From NCBI RefSeq assembly GCF_040549465.1, contig NZ_JBEPTL010000007.1, positions 89,956 to 153,955 on the forward strand: a DNA stretch of 64,000 nt. Direction: 5' to 3'. A program made the position numbers and the translations under genes. Below, in pieces: positions 60,437-64,000 of the stretch (its first letter is position 1; each line of letters opens with the position of its first letter). Below the pieces are notes generated by a model, which did no database searches, was not told the origin of the DNA, and worked only from the letters and a program-made list of their open reading frames with translations. The DNA is from Lacisediminihabitans sp040549465 (GTDB lineage: Bacteria; Actinomycetota; Actinomycetes; Actinomycetales; Microbacteriaceae).

Positions 60437-60925
60437 ATGAACCCGACCCCCGCTTTGCCCGCCAATGAATGGGACGTACTGCTCGGCCCGTTCTATCTCG
60501 TCACCGATGTGGCCCGGTGGATCGGGGTCAGTACGCGCGTAGTTCGATATCGGATCGCCGCCCGGCAGCTCATCGGCCTGAAAACGACAGATCGGATGTT
60601 GCTCCCGAGCTTTCAATTCAACGAATATCGCGAAGCTCCAAAGCGCCTCCGAGAAGTTCTTACCGCGATGGATCCGCCAGGTATTGATCCGTGGGGCGAT
60701 GCCGCCCTCCTCCGCGAACGCCGAGAAGAATTGGGCGATCGCAGTCCAATCGAGGCACTCTGGGCCGGTCAATACGAGGAAGTGCTCGCGCTGGCAACTG
60801 AGCTTGGGGAAGTGGTGCGGGAACTGGTTTCCCCACAGCTCGGTGTCCGAAAAACGACCAAGTCGGGCGACGCGACCGATCTGACATTGCGGACTGGCCA
60901 CTCACCCGCGTCGACAGACGGATAG
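60437..60925 (+). CDS. HTH protein with C-terminal Xre/MbcA-like toxin-binding region
   Basis: A 162-residue protein. Residues 15-60 form an excisionase/MerR-like helix-turn-helix (FYLVTDVARWIGVSTRVVRYRI and ARQLIGLKTTDRMLLPSFQF). Residues 85-130 (IDPWGDAALLRERREELGDR then SPIEALWAGQYEEVLALA) resemble the Xre/MbcA/ParS-like antitoxin C-terminal domain. Such antitoxins pair with RES-domain toxins, but no RES gene follows; the downstream gene is an aldo/keto reductase. It may therefore be an orphan antitoxin. No clear ribosome site was seen at ATG 60437. Confidence 0.6.
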   Translation: MNPTPALPANEWDVLLGPFYLVTDVARWIGVSTRVVRYRIAARQLIGLKTTDRMLLPSFQFNEYREAPKRLREVLTAMDPPGIDPWGDAALLRERREELGDRSPIEALWAGQYEEVLALATELGEVVRELVSPQLGVRKTTKSGDATDLTLRTGHSPASTDG

Positions 60926-61155
60926 CTCCAGAGGGGTGACCGGGTGTTCGTGAATCTGCGGCCCAATCAAATCGACAGCAGTCCCAGAGGACTCCACAAT
61001 GCTCAGCGACTGGCGTCATCTGCCTTGATGTTCGACTGCTTCTGAGAGATTGGACCGATGTTCCTCTCGAATTACACTCTGTTGGGAAGCAATTTCAAGA
61101 AAGCGCAGCCAAGCGGACAAAACCGTGCTCGCGCAAACCTTTGAGGGAGAAAACC

Positions 61156-61977
61156 ATGCCTGCAGTGACCGACACCTTCACCCTGTCAAACGGCGTCAAA
61201 ATCCCCCGCATCGGCTTCGGCACCTGGCAGATCCCCGACGGCCCAATAGCCTACGACGCAGTCGCCGCCGCACTTGATGCCGGTTACCGCCACATCGATA
61301 CCGCGCGCGCCTACGGAAACGAGGCGAGCGTCGGCCGGGCGATTCGCGACAGCGGGATTCCACGTGACCAGATCTTTGTGACCACCAAACTCCCGGCCGA
61401 GGTCAAGAGCGGCCGTGAGGCGGAGGTCAGCTTTGAGACGACGATTTCGGCCCTGGGCCTCGACTACGTCGATCTTTACCTGATTCACGCTCCCTGGCCC
61501 TGGTCGCAGATGGGCAAAGACTGCCGAGCCGGGAACATTGAGGTGTGGCGGGTATTCGAGAAGATTCTCGCCGACGACCGCTCGCGTTCCATCGGCGTCT
61601 CGAACTTCGACCCCGCCGACCTCCAGTCGCTGATCGCTGCGACCGACGTGACGCCCCACGCAAACCAAATCCGCTATTTCATCGGCCACACACAAAAAGA
61701 AACCGTCGACTACTGCCGCGAGCGAGAGATCCTGGTCGAAGGCTATTCACCGCTGGCCACAGGCGCGATCCTCGACAACGAGAACGTACACGAGATCGCC
61801 GCGAAGTACGGGAAGTCGGTAGCCCAGATTTGCATTCGCTACCTGCTGGAGAAAAACATCCTCCCACTGCCAAAAACGATAACACCCGACCGCATGACCC
61901 AGAACGCCGACATGGACTTCACAATCTCGTCCGATGACCTGAAGGCTCTCGACGCACTGATCGACACCGCGCCGTAA
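61156..61977 (+). CDS. Aldo/keto reductase
   Basis: A 273-residue NADPH-dependent reductase of the AKR5/AKR3 type. It shows IGFGTWQIPDG, the catalytic set DTARAYGNE (D48, Y53), VTTKLPAE (Lys near 78) and LIHAPWPW (His near 111), SIGVSNFDPADL, and the C-terminal ILPLPKTITPDRMTQNADM. It reduces aldehydes and ketones such as 2,5-diketogluconate or methylglyoxal. ATG 61156 has a GGGAG site 7 nt upstream. It stands alone, with 230 nt of non-coding DNA before it. Confidence 0.93.
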   Translation: MPAVTDTFTLSNGVKIPRIGFGTWQIPDGPIAYDAVAAALDAGYRHIDTARAYGNEASVGRAIRDSGIPRDQIFVTTKLPAEVKSGREAEVSFETTISALGLDYVDLYLIHAPWPWSQMGKDCRAGNIEVWRVFEKILADDRSRSIGVSNFDPADLQSLIAATDVTPHANQIRYFIGHTQKETVDYCREREILVEGYSPLATGAILDNENVHEIAAKYGKSVAQICIRYLLEKNILPLPKTITPDRMTQNADMDFTISSDDLKALDALIDTAP

Positions 61978-62687
61978 AGTTTTCTGATCAACGTGAGGCC
62001 CACGACCGGTGAAACTCGAACGATTAGCGGGCGGCATTTCACTGTGCTCGTCGAAACCGATTTCAGGGTGATTTTCGACCTGGAGGGTGCTCGCAAGGGG
62101 AAAGGTGATCGCATTTGGTGAAACCAGTCAAGTACCCGCATGGTGGGCGCGAAGTGCGTCAGCGGCCCACTGGTCGAAATGGCTTCGTCGCTGTGTCCGG
62201 TGACGGTGAGTTGGGTGTACATGCCAGCGGCGTAGTGGCCGGGAAGATTGCAGACCAACTCATACCGGCCCGGCACCAGCGTGACGCTCACCCAGCCTGA
62301 GGTTCCGGGCAGGATGCCTTGGCCCGCGCCTTCTCCGCAGGTAGTGGATGCCTCCCCCAGGCTTCCCGCCTCGTCGATCTTCCCGTCGCCCCCGAAGGGC
62401 TGGGTTCCCGCGATTTGAGATTCGGGAAGGGGAAGGACAAGCAGTTCGTGGGTGACGCTGCCCCCGTTCGTCACGAGGAACGACACAGTCCCATGTCGAA
62501 CTGTGGCACGGTCGGCGGTTAACCGCATGGCACCACCGGACATCGGCCCACTGTCACCTCCCATCATGGGCCCACCCACGTCCGTAAAGGTGACGTCCAC
62601 GATCGTTCCAGAAAGGTCCGGCACCGTACACGCTGGAGCGCCCCAGGTTTGATGTCGCATCCTTTTGAGTTGTAAGGACGGATCCAC
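61839..62687 (-). pseudogene. Cupredoxin (plastocyanin/sulfocyanin-like) gene with both ends altered
   Basis: Residues 17-164 of the open frame are a type 1 copper protein: ACTVPDLSGTIVDVTFTDVG, LVTNGGSVTHELLVLPLPES (His), SLGEASTTCGEGAGQGI and YELVCNLPGHYAAGMY, holding the Cys, His and Met copper ligands. The signal/lipobox part that should precede it is missing: the frame begins MDPSLQLKRMRHQTWG exactly where the IS3-like fragment begins on the other strand. At the 3' end the normal stop after the VTG is absent and the frame runs on 118 codons, antisense into the aldo/keto reductase. The copper site is intact, but without a leader the protein could not reach the cell surface. Confidence 0.75.
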
Positions 62688-62783
62688 GTGCCCAAGAAAA
62701 TTCTTCTCGAGGTCCAGGCCCGCGCCGTGCGTTTGGTGGCCGAATCAATCTTGGCCGAAATTTTCACGTATTCGGATGTATAA
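62688..62783 (+). mobile_element. IS3-family transposase OrfA, N-terminal fragment
   Basis: The 31 codons from GTG 62688 read VPKKILLEVQARAVRLVAES, close to the MPKKYxPEVRARAVRLVxE start common to actinobacterial IS3 OrfA proteins, then diverge (ILAEIFTYSDV) and stop. Only the first 20 codons are IS-like. It abuts the truncated cupredoxin, so this is likely the scar of an insertion or of its imprecise loss. Confidence 0.55.
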
Positions 62784-63475
62784 GTAAGGAGGTGCGTCGT
62801 GTTGATTGGGTCACGTCCCGCCGGGAGGGGTAATTTCCGTCGTCCGTCGGCGTCAGTTGTTTTAGCTTAGGTGGCGGTAGGTTCTGGGATGATGGCAGCT
62901 CCTCGACGTGGTCCGTGCCGAGGTTCATGACGGCTAGTTCGAGGATGGACGATCCGGAAAAGTTGCCGCGGTCGCCGGTTTCCCATTCGTCGTGTCGCTC
63001 GATCAGACCAGATCCTGCCAGGCGCAGCGCAGCAGCGCAGCGGGGTTCGGGAACACACCGACGACACGGTGCGGCGTTGACCTCTTTTCTGACCCGTTCC
63101 AGCGGTTCGTGGGCCAAATCTGGTTCCAATACCCCTTGGGAAACGACGCGAACGCGAGGAGGTAGTGGCGCGCCTCGTCGAGCCTGACCGCGACTTTTGG
63201 ATAGGAGCGGGCGAGCATCGGCGTCACTTCGGTGAACTGGGTGAGGATGTGCTCACACGGTCGGGTTGGGCGAAGACGGTGTGGATGATCGAGGCAACCT
63301 TGTCCTGGCTGCCTTGGGAACAACGAAGAGCATCTTGCGCATGAAATGGACCCGGCAGCCTTGTAAGGGTGCACCTTGGCACACGGTACTGATCGCTTTC
63401 TTCAGCCTGGTGTGGGCGCCGGAGATGACGAGCTTCACCCCGTCGTCACGATGGTCGCTGGCCCGGAAATCGTCG
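62764..63475 (-). pseudogene. IS256/mutator-type transposase, C-terminal half with frameshifts
   Basis: The minus strand reads, from 63475 downward, GVKLVISGAHTRLKKAISTV, then CRVHFMRKMLFVVPKAA (frame A), TEVTPMLARSYPKVAVRLDE then HYLLAFASFPKGYWNQIWPTNRW and VVGVFPNPAALLRCAWQD (frame B), and LERVRKEVNAAPCRRC then SGLIERHDEWETGDRGNFSGS (frame C). This is the known order of the mutator/IS256 transposase end (DAHxGLK, RVHFMRN, FPKVA, STNPLERLNKEIKRR, GxFPN, LIEQHDEW). At least two frameshifts and the absence of the N-terminal half show it is dead. The first part is replaced by the IS630-type element at about 63480. Confidence 0.75.
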
Positions 63476-63530
63476 CTAGTGTTGCGTGTCGTTGAATCAT
63501 TTAGGTGTGGAGTGGCATCAGACTTGAGTC

Positions 63531-64000
63531 ATGGTTTACCTGGCTCGGGCGTTGGTTTTGCGTGATGGTGACCGGTCGAGGCTGGAGCGGCTCACGCGGG
63601 GAAAAGCGGTGTCGGCAACTCTGGCGGTGCGGGCGCGGGTCGTGCTTTCGGCCGCTGACGGGTTGCCGAATATCGAGATTGAGAAGCGGACGGGGTTGAC
63701 GCGTCCGAGCGTGCTGAAGTGGCGAGGCCGGTATTCGGAGTCCGGGATCGAGGGCTTGAAGGACGCTCCCCGGCCGGGTCGGGAGCCGGTGATCGATGAG
63801 CTCGCGTTGATCGCGGAAACCCTTGCCGATCAGGGGAAACCACCAGCGGAGTTGGGGATCTCGCATTGGTCGGCCCGGTTGATGGCCACCCGAAGCGGCG
63901 TGTCGTTCTCCAGCGTGTCCCGGATCTGGCGCAAGTGGAGAATTCAGCCGCACCGTCTCGACACGTTCAAGTTCTCCACCGACCCCGAGTTGGAAGCGAA
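63531..64000 (+). mobile_element. IS630-family transposase, N-terminal part, runs off the window
   Basis: An uninterrupted frame from ATG 63531 to the window end (156 codons). It opens MVYLARALVLRDGDRSRLER and contains SATLAVRARVVLSAADGLPN, EIEKRTGLTRPSVLKWRGRY and SESGIEGLKDAPRPGREP, the helix-turn-helix region of IS630/Tc1-type transposases. A second block ISHWSARLMATRSGVSFSSV and SRIWRKWRIQPHRLDTFKFS follows. The DDE catalytic part lies beyond the window. The left end of the element should lie between 63476 and 63530. Confidence 0.85.

Overview
The window is high-GC DNA from an actinobacterium, most likely a member of the Microbacteriaceae or a close relative (inference). The support is the constant use of GAT-GCC / GGC-ATC runs inside genes, an ECF42-type sigma factor with a DGPF (YCII) partner, a group II truncated haemoglobin, a DUF2510 protein, a PepN next to an actinobacterial HHxARRG protein, and an rpiB-nei pair arranged as in mycobacteria. 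No rRNA, tRNA or CRISPR array was seen.

Region 1 (1-12.6 kb, core metabolism). The end of a branched-chain amino acid ABC importer (livM-livG-livF) is followed by the E1alpha, E1beta and E2 genes of a branched-chain 2-oxoacid dehydrogenase. A divergent TetR gene and two operator-like palindromes come next, then a biotin-dependent acyl-CoA carboxylase beta/alpha pair, an acyl-CoA dehydrogenase, a MaoC-type hydratase and a CitE-like lyase. Together these form a nearly complete route from uptake of leucine/valine/isoleucine to acetyl-CoA units, in the same gene order as the bkd/accA1-accD1 locus of Mycobacterium tuberculosis.

Region 2 (12.6-29.6 kb, housekeeping and stress). It holds a sigma factor gene broken by an internal deletion next to its intact DGPF partner, glbO coupled to an MscS channel, an ABC-2 exporter, pepN, a frameshifted DAO-type oxidoreductase, a pair of 80-nt repeats, rpiB-nei-paiB-amidohydrolase as one tightly packed operon, dps, and a sensor histidine kinase.

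Region 3 (29.6-46 kb, accessory). This stretch lies between the histidine kinase and the LuxR-type response regulator that looks like its partner. Its left part is a minus-strand operon: acyl-CoA-dehydrogenase-like flavoenzyme, a leaderless PhnD-like binding protein, a radical SAM protein with a TusA-like N-terminus, DoxX, a four-helix membrane protein and a decayed peroxiredoxin-like gene. Its right part is a DszA/NtaA-type monooxygenase with a complete peptide-type ABC importer. Both parts suggest organosulfur use. Between them, and framed by 113-nt direct repeats, sits a lower-GC module with a secreted 109-residue mature peptide, an ABC ATPase and two membrane proteins, which looks like a bacteriocin or other secreted-peptide system.

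Region 4 (46-54 kb). It holds a DUF2510 mini-protein, a 1276-residue polytopic membrane protein with a zinc ribbon, a pentapeptide-repeat protein, AraC/VOC, a hydrolase and a sugar acetyltransferase.

Region 5 (54-64 kb, mobile/mosaic). It holds a hipBA toxin-antitoxin pair, an N-terminally truncated tyrosine integrase, several small orphan genes (zinc-ribbon, metallophosphoesterase, helicase-associated-domain, HTH proteins), an aldo/keto reductase, a cupredoxin gene cut by an IS3 remnant, a decayed IS256-type transposase, and the start of an IS630-type transposase that runs off the window.
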